Positions 1 to 6,668 of a stretch of 64,000 nt of DNA are shown in pieces (the first letter of the stretch is position 1; the number at the start of each line of letters is the position of its first letter). A model generated the notes under the pieces. It made no database searches. It saw only the letters and a list, made by a program, of their open reading frames with translations, and was not told the origin of the DNA. A program made the translations under genes and the position numbers. The stretch is from the NCBI RefSeq assembly GCF_030732845.1, contig NZ_JASHKA010000010.1, forward strand, positions 186,001 to 250,000, given 5' to 3'. Source of the stretch: Roseibium sp. MMSF_3544. GTDB taxonomy: Bacteria > Pseudomonadota > Alphaproteobacteria > Rhizobiales > Stappiaceae.

Positions 1-2261
1 TTGCAGTCTGTCTGGGGATGCTGCTTTTTTCTGCGGTTCCGGCTGCAGGTCAAAGCGAAACCAAAGCCCCTGAAGAGAGCGCGGATGTAAAGCAGGCGAG
101 CGATGCGCTTATCAAGGTTCTGAACGATCCGGAAAGCCGCAAGCAGCTTATTGAATTGCTGCAGAAAAATGCTGGCGAAGGAGAGGAAACCTCCGAGCAA
201 CAGGGTGAAACGACGGGCGAAGAACAACCGGCGGAAGCTTCAGAACCGGCGGCTGGGCAGGGCTTTGTCATCCGCATCGGGGAGTACACGCGTGCCCTGG
301 CTGATGAGCTCGGTGTGGTGCTGGACCGGTCCAGGCATTCCCTGAAAGGACTGCTGCTCGTTTTCCGCGGCGATATTCCCATCAAATGGGACCGTGTCCA
401 GGAAGTCCTGCTGCAAGTCGCAATCGTTTTGGTCTGTGCCTATGCGGCGTTTTGGACGGGGCAGTATATCGCCCGCCGGATCTACCCGAAGATGGCCGTG
501 CGCGCCCGTTATGGCGGCGGGCTTATGCGCGCATTCATCCTTGTGCTGACCACCATCATCGACGGCCTGACGGTCGCGCTTGGGCTCGGGGTTGGCTATT
601 TCGTTGCCCTAACCGGCTATGGCGGACTGGAGACTGGTGTCACGATTCAGGAGAGCCTGGCGCTCAACGCATTCTTCATCACCGGAATGTCGAATGTTGC
701 CCTTCGCTTCGTGTTTGCGCCCCGCAGACCCGAATTGCGCTTGCTGCCCTTTGCTGACGGGGCCTCGGACTACTGGTACTCGCGCTTGCGCATCTACATG
801 TACTGGAACAATTTCGGCGTGTTCCTGGCGGTGCCGGCTGCAAACCTTGCGGTCTCTTTCGTCCTCGGAAATGCCCTCCGGTTCATTATCGTCCTGACGG
901 GCATGTTGTACCTGATGGTGCTGATCGCGAAGAACCGGGTCAACGTTCGAGAGGGGGCCAAGGCCTATGCGGAGACCATGCACAGCATTCTGGCTCAACG
1001 CGCGCTCTCCAACCTCGGCAAACTCTGGCACGTTGGCGCCTACGGCTACATCATCGCGGTCTTTCTTGTCTGGGTGACGCGGCCCTTTGATGCGACAACC
1101 ATCATCCTGCGGGCAACCGGCCTGTCCATCCTCACGATTATGGCCGGCATGCTGCTCTCCCTGATCATGACGCGGGCCATCAAGGGCGGCATCAGGCTAC
1201 CTGAAGACATTCACCGCAAATTGCCGGCGCTGCAATACCGTCTCAACGCCTTCGTCCCGCGCCTGTTGAAGCTCATCCGCTTTGTCGTGTTTATCGGAAC
1301 GATCCTGCTGCTGCTGGACATCTGGGGTGTCCTCAGCGTGATTGACTGGCTTTACAGCGAGGCCGGGTTCAGCCTGGTCAGCAGCTATGGTGCCGCCATT
1401 GTTGTGCTGCTTGTTGCGTTCACGGTCTGGCTCGCTGTCATGTCCTGGGTCGACCTGCGCCTGCAGTCCAGGGCCGGATACATCGTCAGTGCGCGCGAGC
1501 GGACCCTGTTTCAGCTCTTCCGCAACGCCTTCACCGTGGTGATCATCGTCATGGCGGTGTTGCTGGCGCTCTCTGAAATCGGCGTGAACATCGGACCGCT
1601 GATCGCCGGTGCCGGTGTCGTGGGTCTGGCGATATCCTTCGGTGCGCAAACGCTTGTGAAGGACATCATCACCGGTGCGTTTATCCAGATTGAAAACGCC
1701 ATCAACGAAGGGGACGTTGTGACAGTCGCCGGCATCACAGGCACGGTTGAAGGAATTACAATTCGCTCGGTGCGCATGCGCGACCTGGACGGCACGACCC
1801 ACATCATTCCGTTTTCGTCGGTCGACATGGTGTCGAACTTTATGCGCGGGTTTTCGTATCACGTCGCACTTATCGGGGTCTCCTATGACACGGACATCGC
1901 CTATGCCAAGGAAGCGATGGTGGACGCCTTCAAGCGGCTTCAGGAAACCGATTTCAAGTCCAAGATCTTCGGTGATCTGGAAATGCACGGGGTGACGGCC
2001 TTCGGCGCGAGCTCGATCGATATTCGCGCGCGCATCAAGACGGCGCCCGGCGACCAGTGGAGCGTGGGGCGCGCCTATAACGAATACATCAAGCAGGTGT
2101 TTGATGAGCGGAACATTGAAATTCCGTTCCCGCAGGTCACTTATCACGCGGCGACGCCGCCCTATGCGGCGGATGAAGAGGCACCAAAGCAAGTCGGCAA
2201 GAAGAGGGTCAAGGAGAGCGAGCCAACCGATGATGCTCCACCGGCTGACGAGGAACACTGA
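1..2261 (+). CDS. Mechanosensitive ion channel of the MscS family (5' end outside window)
   Basis: Large MscS-type channel expected in the inner membrane, releasing solutes on osmotic downshock. The frame is open from base 3, and the ATG at 18 lies inside a hydrophobic signal peptide (core LLFSAVPAAGQ), so the true start is upstream of the window. After the signal comes a charged, Glu-rich periplasmic stretch (about residues 15-90). Many transmembrane segments follow (about residues 135-500). The MscS pore/beta domain is near residues 520-620, with a Gly/Ala-rich pore helix (GPLIAGAGVVGLAISFGAQ) and GDVVTVAGITGTVE. The tail is hydrophilic and Lys/Glu-rich. At about 750 aa it belongs to the long MscS group rather than the 286-aa E. 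coli MscS type. Family is clear; gating stimulus is not known. Confidence 0.9.
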   Translation, partial: AVCLGMLLFSAVPAAGQSETKAPEESADVKQASDALIKVLNDPESRKQLIELLQKNAGEGEETSEQQGETTGEEQPAEASEPAAGQGFVIRIGEYTRALADELGVVLDRSRHSLKGLLLVFRGDIPIKWDRVQEVLLQVAIVLVCAYAAFWTGQYIARRIYPKMAVRARYGGGLMRAFILVLTTIIDGLTVALGLGVGYFVALTGYGGLETGVTIQESLALNAFFITGMSNVALRFVFAPRRPELRLLPFADGASDYWYSRLRIYMYWNNFGVFLAVPAANLAVSFVLGNALRFIIVLTGMLYLMVLIAKNRVNVREGAKAYAETMHSILAQRALSNLGKLWHVGAYGYIIAVFLVWVTRPFDATTIILRATGLSILTIMAGMLLSLIMTRAIKGGIRLPEDIHRKLPALQYRLNAFVPRLLKLIRFVVFIGTILLLLDIWGVLSVIDWLYSEAGFSLVSSYGAAIVVLLVAFTVWLAVMSWVDLRLQSRAGYIVSARERTLFQLFRNAFTVVIIVMAVLLALSEIGVNIGPLIAGAGVVGLAISFGAQTLVKDIITGAFIQIENAINEGDVVTVAGITGTVEGITIRSVRMRDLDGTTHIIPFSSVDMVSNFMRGFSYHVALIGVSYDTDIAYAKEAMVDAFKRLQETDFKSKIFGDLEMHGVTAFGASSIDIRARIKTAPGDQWSVGRAYNEYIKQVFDERNIEIPFPQVTYHAATPPYAADEEAPKQVGKKRVKESEPTDDAPPADEEH

Positions 2262-2347
2262 CACAAGCCAGACAAGTTTTCATCAAAGAGAGTCAGCGGC
2301 GATTTCAACATTTTTCGGGCAATTCCAACCGGTGGAGCCTGGAAGAA

Positions 2348-2435
2348 TGGCAGAGAGCGGCGGTCCCGACCCGCAAGCTTCAAGAAGCTCCGACAGATTA
2401 GCAATCTGCGCCAGCACCTAGCTGGTTCACTCTCT
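2348..2435 (-). tRNA. tRNA-Ser(GCT), divergent class II tRNA, last unit of the array
   Basis: Read on the minus strand, AGAGAGT (2435-2429) pairs with GCTCTCT (2358-2352). The discriminator is G at 2351 and CCA is encoded at 2350-2348. The D stem CCAG/CTGG carries a short loop containing GG. The anticodon loop TTGCTAA gives GCT, which reads AGC/AGT. A strong variable arm (AGCTTC/GAAGCT) marks a class II tRNA. G73 and the long variable arm fit serine identity. Oddities: position 8 is G rather than T, and the T loop is GTCGGGA instead of TTCGANN. This is either a functional divergent tRNA or a tRNA-like RNA; the fold was done by eye. Confidence 0.75.
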
Positions 2436-2436
2436 T

Positions 2437-2519
2437 TGGTGGAGCAGGCTGGAGTCGAACCAGCACAGCATAAGCGTCGAATTTACAGTCCGGTGGGCTC
2501 TCCAATGCCCAGCTGCTCC
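2437..2519 (-). tRNA. tRNA-Tyr(GTA), divergent class II tRNA, fourth unit of the array
   Basis: GGAGCAG (2519-2513) pairs perfectly with CTGCTCC (2447-2441). The discriminator is A at 2440, as expected for Tyr, and CCA is encoded at 2439-2437. The D arm is GGGC/GCCC with GG in the loop. The anticodon loop CTGTAAA gives GTA. The variable region is about 12 nt, and the T arm GCTGG-TTCGACT-CCAGC is canonical. Position 8 is C, not T. It is separated from the next unit by a single base (2436). This is the best-preserved of the five units. Confidence 0.8.
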
Positions 2520-2522
2520 GAT

Positions 2523-2614
2523 TGGCGGAAGACAGAGGTCTTGATCCCCAAACCCCTTTGCAGGGTTCCACACGCTTTCCAAGCGGTGCCGGACACCTGT
2601 CCGGTTTGTCTTCC
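2523..2614 (-). tRNA. tRNA-Ser(GGA), divergent class II tRNA, third unit of the array
   Basis: GGAAGAC (2614-2608) pairs with GTCTTCC (2533-2527). The discriminator is G at 2526 and CCA is encoded at 2525-2523. The D stem is an unusually long 5 bp (CCGGA/TCCGG) closing a six-base loop CAGGTG. The anticodon loop TTGGAAA gives GGA, which reads TCC/TCT. The variable arm is long (GGAACCC/GGGGTTT). The T loop is ATCAAGA, lacking T54, and position 8 is A instead of T. The outer anticodon stem is imperfect. The long D stem and small D loop recall tRNA-Sec or allo-tRNA bodies, but the anticodon is a serine one. Confidence 0.72.
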
Positions 2615-2617
2615 AAC

Positions 2618-2709
2618 TGGAGGAGAGCAGCGGTCCTGACCCGCAGACCCGTCGCCGGGTCCTGTCTGCTTTCAAAACAGCACCGGCACGCCTGTCCGGT
2701 TTACTCTCC
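2618..2709 (-). tRNA. tRNA-Ser(TGA), divergent class II tRNA, second unit of the array
   Basis: GGAGAGT (2709-2703) pairs with GCTCTCC (2628-2622), and CCA is encoded at 2620-2618. The D stem is CCGG/CCGG with a GG-containing loop. The anticodon loop TTTGAAA gives TGA, which reads TCA. The variable arm is long (ACCCG/CGGGT). The T loop is GTCAGGA, lacking T54 and A58, and position 8 is A. The discriminator (2621) reads T on the minus strand. That is unusual for Ser and is the weakest point of this unit. Confidence 0.72.
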
Positions 2710-2714
2710 AGTTT

Positions 2715-2803
2715 TGGCGGAAGACGGAGGTCTTGATCCCCAAACCCTTGCAGGTTCCATCCGATTTCGAAGCGGCGCCGGGCTCCTGCCCAGTTCATCT
2801 TCC
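2715..2803 (-). tRNA. tRNA-Ser(CGA), divergent class II tRNA, first unit of the array
   Basis: GGAAGAT (2803-2797) pairs with GTCTTCC (2725-2719) through one T-G wobble. The discriminator is G at 2718 and CCA is encoded at 2717-2715. The D arm TGGGC/GCCCG encloses the tiny loop AGGA. The anticodon loop TTCGAAA gives CGA, which reads TCG; the closing base pair of the anticodon stem is mismatched. The long variable arm is present. The T loop is ATCAAGA and position 8 is G. It begins 18 nt after the T run of the attenuator, which leaves no room for its own promoter. Confidence 0.7.
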
Positions 2804-2820
2804 CTGTCGATGACCCGGGC

Positions 2821-2854
2821 AACAAAAAACCCGGTAAGCTTTTCGCTTCCGGGT
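2821..2854 (-). terminator. Rho-independent terminator acting as attenuator ahead of the tRNA array
   Basis: On the minus strand ACCCGG-AAGC (2854-2845) pairs with GCTT-A-CCGGGT (2839-2829) and runs straight into TTTTTTGTT (2829-2821). This is a textbook intrinsic terminator. It lies between the leader peptide stop (2881) and the first tRNA (2803). The transcript from the promoter at 2984-3012 must pass it to reach the array. Its 5' arm is also complementary to leader sequence at 2902-2915, so terminator and antiterminator exclude each other. Confidence 0.85.
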
Positions 2855-2918
2855 CGAAAACACTTCGATGTGCCTACGGTTTACCGCACATACAAAAGCC
2901 CTCGACCGCGAAGCGCGG
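2844..2918 (-). promoter_or_regulatory. Antiterminator and pause hairpin of the Ser/Tyr leader
   Basis: Minus-strand segment 2902-2915 (CGCTTC-GC-GGTCGA) can pair with 2844-2857 (TCGACC-CG-GAAGCG). That is 12 of 14 pairs with one 2x2 internal loop, and it consumes the 5' arm of the terminator. A competing local hairpin CCGCG-CTT-CGCGG (2918-2906) sequesters the same leader segment. The segment lies directly downstream of the Ser/Tyr codon run (2943-2917). This is the 1:2 / 2:3 / 3:4 architecture of classical amino-acid operon attenuators. Pairings are read directly from the sequence; the mechanism is inferred. Confidence 0.82.
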
Positions 2919-2958
2919 ACGAATATGAGCTCGATGAACTGTAAACTGCGATAAACAT
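2881..2958 (-). CDS. Leader peptide (25 aa) rich in Ser and Tyr codons
   Basis: A short ORF begins at the ATG at 2958 and stops at TAA 2883-2881. AGGA (2969-2966) lies 7 nt upstream as a Shine-Dalgarno; an alternative ATG at 2964 is too close to it. The peptide contains VYSSSSSYSS, in which nine consecutive codons are TAC AGT TCA TCG AGC / TCA TAT TCG TCC. These codons together need anticodons GTA, GCT, TGA, CGA and GGA, precisely the five encoded downstream. A third Tyr codon (TAT) comes near the end. The peptide has no visible domain and probably no function of its own. Ribosome stalling on these codons would set the choice between terminator and antiterminator. Confidence 0.82.
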   Translation of the reverse strand: MFIAVYSSSSSYSSALRGRGLLYVR

Positions 2959-2983
2959 CTTCATTTCCTGATTGAAGGCGCAG

Positions 2984-3012
2984 CAATTACGCGATCTGGC
3001 CGCGCATGTCAA
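2984..3012 (-). promoter_or_regulatory. Putative promoter of the leader/tRNA unit
   Basis: A perfect -35 TTGACA (3012-3007) is followed after 17 bp by TAATTG (2989-2984). This would start transcription near 2977, about 20 nt before the leader ATG. The -10 match is modest, but spacing and position fit the downstream leader well. Confidence 0.55.
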
Positions 3013-3212
3013 TTCGCAAACTGCAAGTTCAGGTTGTTGCGCTCTTCTGTGCACCTGGCGCCGAAGAACGAAAATCGATCGAGACCCAGGTGCCGGTTTG
3101 AGATTGCCAGAGTGCAACCGTGATTGTGTTTCAGGGTTCGAGCGGGTCTCTTTCAGCTTGTGGCAATCCGATTTGTGCCCGAAGCGGAAAGAAAAGCTGA
3201 TTGTTGATTGAA

Positions 3213-3266
3213 TTTCGTGAAGTTTCGCTTTATTTTCGTTTTGCTGAGAATTTGCTTTTCATTTCG
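3213..3266 (+). promoter_or_regulatory. TTTCG direct repeats upstream of glpD (possible DeoR/GlpR operator)
   Basis: TTTCG occurs at 3213, 3223, 3234 and 3262 on the plus strand, the first three spaced 10 and 11 bp apart, that is once per helical turn. They lie in the 70 bp before the glpD start. DeoR-family regulators such as GlpR and AgaR commonly bind short TTTC-type direct repeats. The assignment to GlpR is inference. Confidence 0.4.
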
Positions 3267-3282
3267 AGTTGGAGAGACGCCA

Positions 3283-4803
3283 ATGTCGGCGGATTACGAC
3301 CTGTTGGTTGTTGGTGGGGGCATTAACGGAGCGGGGATCGCAAGGGACGCGGTCGGACGCGGGGCATCTGTTCTGCTTGCGGAGATGGGAGATCTGGCCG
3401 GAGCCACATCCTCCGCCTCGACCAAGCTGATCCACGGCGGACTGCGCTACCTTGAATATTACGAGTTCGATCTGGTTCGAAAGGCGCTGAAGGAGCGGGA
3501 AGTCCTCTGGCACATGGCGCCGCACATTGCCTGGCCGCTGCGTTTCATCTTGCCGCACCACAAGGATCTGCGTCCGGCCTGGCTGCTGCGTCTGGGGCTG
3601 TTCATGTATGACCACCTCGGCGGACGCAAACTGCTTCCGGCCACCAAGACGGTGCGGCTAGATCAGGCTCCATATTCACAGGGCCTAAAGAAGCTCTTCC
3701 ACAAAGGATTTGAATATTCTGACTGCTGGGTCGACGACGCACGCCTCGTTGTCCTCAATGCGCGCGATGCGGCTGATCGCGGTGCCGAAATTCTGACGCG
3801 TACGAAATGTGTCAGCGCAAGGCGCGACGGGGACAAATGGTCCGTCGTCCTGAGGGACCTGGCGTCCGGCGAAGAAAAAACAGTCACGGCAAGCGTGCTC
3901 GTCAACGCGGCCGGTCCGTGGGTCGCCGATTTCCTGCATGGCGTCGTCGGCGAGAACGACACGTCCGGCATTCGCCTGGTCAAGGGCAGCCACGTTATCG
4001 TACCGCGCCAGTTCGATCACGACCGCTGTTTCATCTTCCAGAATGGCGACGGCAGGATCGTTTTCGCAATTCCCTACGAGCAGGACTTCACGCTGATCGG
4101 CACGACTGACGTGGACTACAAGGACGACCTTGGCAACGTTCGGATTTCGGATGACGAAATCGCATATCTCTGCGCGGCTGCAAGCGAATACCTTGAAAAG
4201 AAAATCACGCCGGAGGACGTCATTCACACCTATTCGGGTGTCCGGCCTCTCTATGATGATGGGGCCAAGGATGCCAAGGCGGCAACCAGGGACTATGTTC
4301 TGGAACTTGACGGCGGGGATGGCTCTCCGGCTGTCCTTTCCGTCTTCGGCGGCAAGATTACGACATACCGCAAGCTTGCCGAGCAAGTGCTTGCGAAGCT
4401 GGAAAACCTCCTGCCGTTCAAGAAAGGACTGTGGACAGATAGCGAGCCGCTGCCCGGTGGTGACTTCAAAGTCGATGCGTTCGATTCAGAGGTTTCAAAT
4501 CTTGAGCGGGACTATCCATACGTGGAGAAAGGTTTCGCAACACGGCTGATCCGTCTTTACGGCACCGATGCCCGGCGGATACTCGGCGATGCCAAGTCAC
4601 TCGAGGATCTCGGCCAGGCTTTCGGTCACAACCTTTATGAAGCCGAGGTCAAGTGGTTGATGAGCCGGGAATGGGCCAGAACCGCAGAAGACGTGCTGTG
4701 GCGAAGAACAAAACTGGGCCTGCGGCTGACCAGCGAAGAAGCCGCTAATCTGGACAGCTACATGTCCAGCCACCTTGCGGACCAGACTGGCGCTGCTGCA
4801 TAG
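3283..4803 (+). CDS. glpD: Aerobic glycerol-3-phosphate dehydrogenase GlpD
   Basis: Membrane-associated flavoenzyme oxidising sn-glycerol 3-phosphate to dihydroxyacetone phosphate with electrons passed to quinone. The N terminus has the dinucleotide-binding motif VVGGGINGAGIARDA (about residues 9-23). The family stretch STKLIHGGLRYLE follows near residue 48. FGGKITTYRKL near residue 360 is typical of GlpD. Length 506 aa is normal. The frame is open upstream to 3208, but the ATG at 3283 has GGAGAG six bases before it and matches the family N terminus. glpK follows 73 bp downstream. TTTCG repeats upstream suggest DeoR/GlpR control. Confidence 0.95.
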   Translation: MSADYDLLVVGGGINGAGIARDAVGRGASVLLAEMGDLAGATSSASTKLIHGGLRYLEYYEFDLVRKALKEREVLWHMAPHIAWPLRFILPHHKDLRPAWLLRLGLFMYDHLGGRKLLPATKTVRLDQAPYSQGLKKLFHKGFEYSDCWVDDARLVVLNARDAADRGAEILTRTKCVSARRDGDKWSVVLRDLASGEEKTVTASVLVNAAGPWVADFLHGVVGENDTSGIRLVKGSHVIVPRQFDHDRCFIFQNGDGRIVFAIPYEQDFTLIGTTDVDYKDDLGNVRISDDEIAYLCAAASEYLEKKITPEDVIHTYSGVRPLYDDGAKDAKAATRDYVLELDGGDGSPAVLSVFGGKITTYRKLAEQVLAKLENLLPFKKGLWTDSEPLPGGDFKVDAFDSEVSNLERDYPYVEKGFATRLIRLYGTDARRILGDAKSLEDLGQAFGHNLYEAEVKWLMSREWARTAEDVLWRRTKLGLRLTSEEAANLDSYMSSHLADQTGAAA

Positions 4804-4876
4804 TTCCAACAACTTTCTGACTTGCCGGACCCTCCGGCGGTCTTCTTAGATAAACAAATAAAATGGGAGGAGCGCC

Positions 4877-6370
4877 ATGGCCGGATGTGTTTTGGCGATA
4901 GACCAGGGCACAACGTCAAGCCGTGCCATCGTTTTCGATGACGGCTTCAGCCCCATCAGCACAGGCCAGCAGGAATTTCCGCAGCACTTTCCGAAATCGG
5001 GATGGGTGGAACATTCGCCGTCGGACATCTGGACAAGCACACTCCGGGTTTGTCGCGAAGCCATGGAAAAAGCGCCTGACAGCGGTGCAGCCGTCGCGGC
5101 GATCGGAATCACAAACCAGCGGGAAACCACGCTTATCTGGGATCGGGCCAGCGGTGAGCCGATTTACAATGCAATTGTCTGGCAGGACCGGCGTACGTCT
5201 GATTTCTGCGCAGGATTGCGCGAGCAGGGGCACGAGGAAACCTTTACATCCAAGACCGGCCTGCTGCTCGATCCCTATTTTTCCGGGACCAAGATCGCCT
5301 GGCTTTTGAACAATGTTGAAGGCGCACGTGAGCGGGCCGAACGCGGGGAACTCGTCTTCGGCACGGTTGACACCTGGCTTATCTGGCAACTGACCGGCGG
5401 CAAGGTTCATGCGACGGATGCTACCAACGCCGCGCGAACGCTGATCTACAACATTCATGAGAACCGCTGGGACGACGAGCTGTGCCGCCTGCTCAACATT
5501 CCCATGAGCCTGCTTCCCGAGGTCAAGGACAGCGCCGATGATTTCGGGACGACCGAGACGGAATTCTTCGGCAGGCCGCTTCCGATCCTGGGTGTTGCCG
5601 GCGATCAGCAGGCAGCCACCGTCGGTCAGGCCTGCTTTGAGCCGGGCATGGTCAAATCGACATATGGCACCGGCTGCTTTGCGCTGATGAACACAGGTGC
5701 GACAGCAGTTCGGTCGAACAACCGCATGCTGACGACGATCGCCTATCGCCTGAACGGCAAAACCACATACGCTCTCGAAGGATCAATCTTCGTTGCGGGC
5801 GCTGCGGTGCAGTGGCTGCGGGACGGTCTCGGATTGATCGAAAGCGCCGGTGATACGCAGGCACTTGCCGAACAGGCCGACCCGAATCACGACGTCTATC
5901 TTGTGCCGGCCTTTGTCGGATTGGGAGCACCCTATTGGGATGCCGACGCGCGCGGTGCCATGTTCGGTCTGACCCGAAACACTGGCCCCAAGGAAATTGC
6001 AAGATCCGTTCTTCAAAGTGTCGGTTACCAGACCAGCGATCTTGTTGACGCGATGCAGGCGGACTGGCCGGACGCTGAAAAACCGGTCCTTCGAGTGGAT
6101 GGCGGGATGACGGCATCTGACTGGACGATGCAGTTTCTCGCGGACATTCTGGGTGCACCTGTCGACCGTCCGACAGTCGCTGAAACAACTGCTCTCGGAG
6201 CGGCCTGGCTGGCCGGTTCGAAGGCCGGAATCTGGCCCGGCAAAGCGGCGTTTTCAGCCGAATGGAAACTGGAAAGACGGTTCGAGCCGCAACTCGCTGA
6301 AGAGCATCGACAGCGATTGCTTGCCGGCTGGCAGGATGCCGTCAATCGCACGCGTACCACGCAGGATTGA
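4877..6370 (+). CDS. glpK: Glycerol kinase GlpK
   Basis: FGGY-family kinase phosphorylating glycerol to sn-glycerol 3-phosphate, the substrate of the GlpD encoded just upstream. Residues near 5-15 give the ATP-binding [22 protein letters not shown], the substrate-site WQDRRT, and [15 protein letters not shown] are all family hallmarks. The C-terminal FGGY signature region includes [19 protein letters not shown] near residue 400. Length 497 aa is standard. GGGAGG lies 8 nt before the ATG. A strong terminator closes the operon at 6381. No glpF follows; the aquaporin at 14377 belongs to an arsenic operon. Confidence 0.96.
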   Translation: MAGCVLAIDQGTTSSRAIVFDDGFSPISTGQQEFPQHFPKSGWVEHSPSDIWTSTLRVCREAMEKAPDSGAAVAAIGITNQRETTLIWDRASGEPIYNAIVWQDRRTSDFCAGLREQGHEETFTSKTGLLLDPYFSGTKIAWLLNNVEGARERAERGELVFGTVDTWLIWQLTGGKVHATDATNAARTLIYNIHENRWDDELCRLLNIPMSLLPEVKDSADDFGTTETEFFGRPLPILGVAGDQQAATVGQACFEPGMVKSTYGTGCFALMNTGATAVRSNNRMLTTIAYRLNGKTTYALEGSIFVAGAAVQWLRDGLGLIESAGDTQALAEQADPNHDVYLVPAFVGLGAPYWDADARGAMFGLTRNTGPKEIARSVLQSVGYQTSDLVDAMQADWPDAEKPVLRVDGGMTASDWTMQFLADILGAPVDRPTVAETTALGAAWLAGSKAGIWPGKAAFSAEWKLERRFEPQLAEEHRQRLLAGWQDAVNRTRTTQD

Positions 6371-6380
6371 ACAGTTCCAT

Positions 6381-6408
6381 GGCTCTCGCGAAAGTGAGAG
6401 CCTTTTTT
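6381..6408 (+). terminator. Terminator of the glpDK operon
   Basis: GGCTCTC (6381-6387) pairs with GAGAGCC (6396-6402) and is followed directly by TTTTTT. It lies 10 nt after the glpK stop. Confidence 0.85.
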
Positions 6409-6668
6409 ATTTCAAGTGCTTAGACCATTTGGTCAAAATTTCTTCGATTGGTATGCGTTTTCAACGCAATCGATACAACATGACAAAAAATTACGGCAGC
6501 ATCGCTTACCTAGCAAAAATATTTCAAAATCGGGGTAAAATTAGAAAGATGTTGGTGGTTGATTTTCCACCAAAAAAACGCCTTAGTTTGCGCTGGCTCG
6601 GGCTCAACTCCTTTGCACACTTCAATGATGCAAGGCCCTTGCTCTTCATCAAAGGGGAGAACAGTTTG

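Noticed and set aside
2523..2803. Selenocysteine tRNA, suggested by the long D stem and GGAAGAT acceptor
   Set aside because: The anticodon loops read GGA, TGA and CGA, not TCA. No SECIS element or selenoprotein is seen.
2821..2854. Plain terminator of an unrelated upstream gene
   Set aside because: No other minus-strand gene ends here. The leader peptide, antiterminator pairing and immediate tRNA array make an attenuator the better reading.
2427..2944. Overlapping small open frames on both strands in the tRNA region
   Set aside because: The DNA is explained by five tRNA folds with encoded CCA and the attenuator; the frames are by-products of repeated tRNA sequence.
2881..3117. A 78-codon minus-strand frame containing the leader peptide
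   Set aside because: The upstream part overlaps the predicted promoter. The internal ATG at 2958 has a proper AGGA site and gives the leader, so the longer form is not used.
6153..6668. N-terminal extension of dppA into glpK
   Set aside because: It overlaps glpK coding sequence and its terminator; the signal peptide and ribosome site place the start at 6669.
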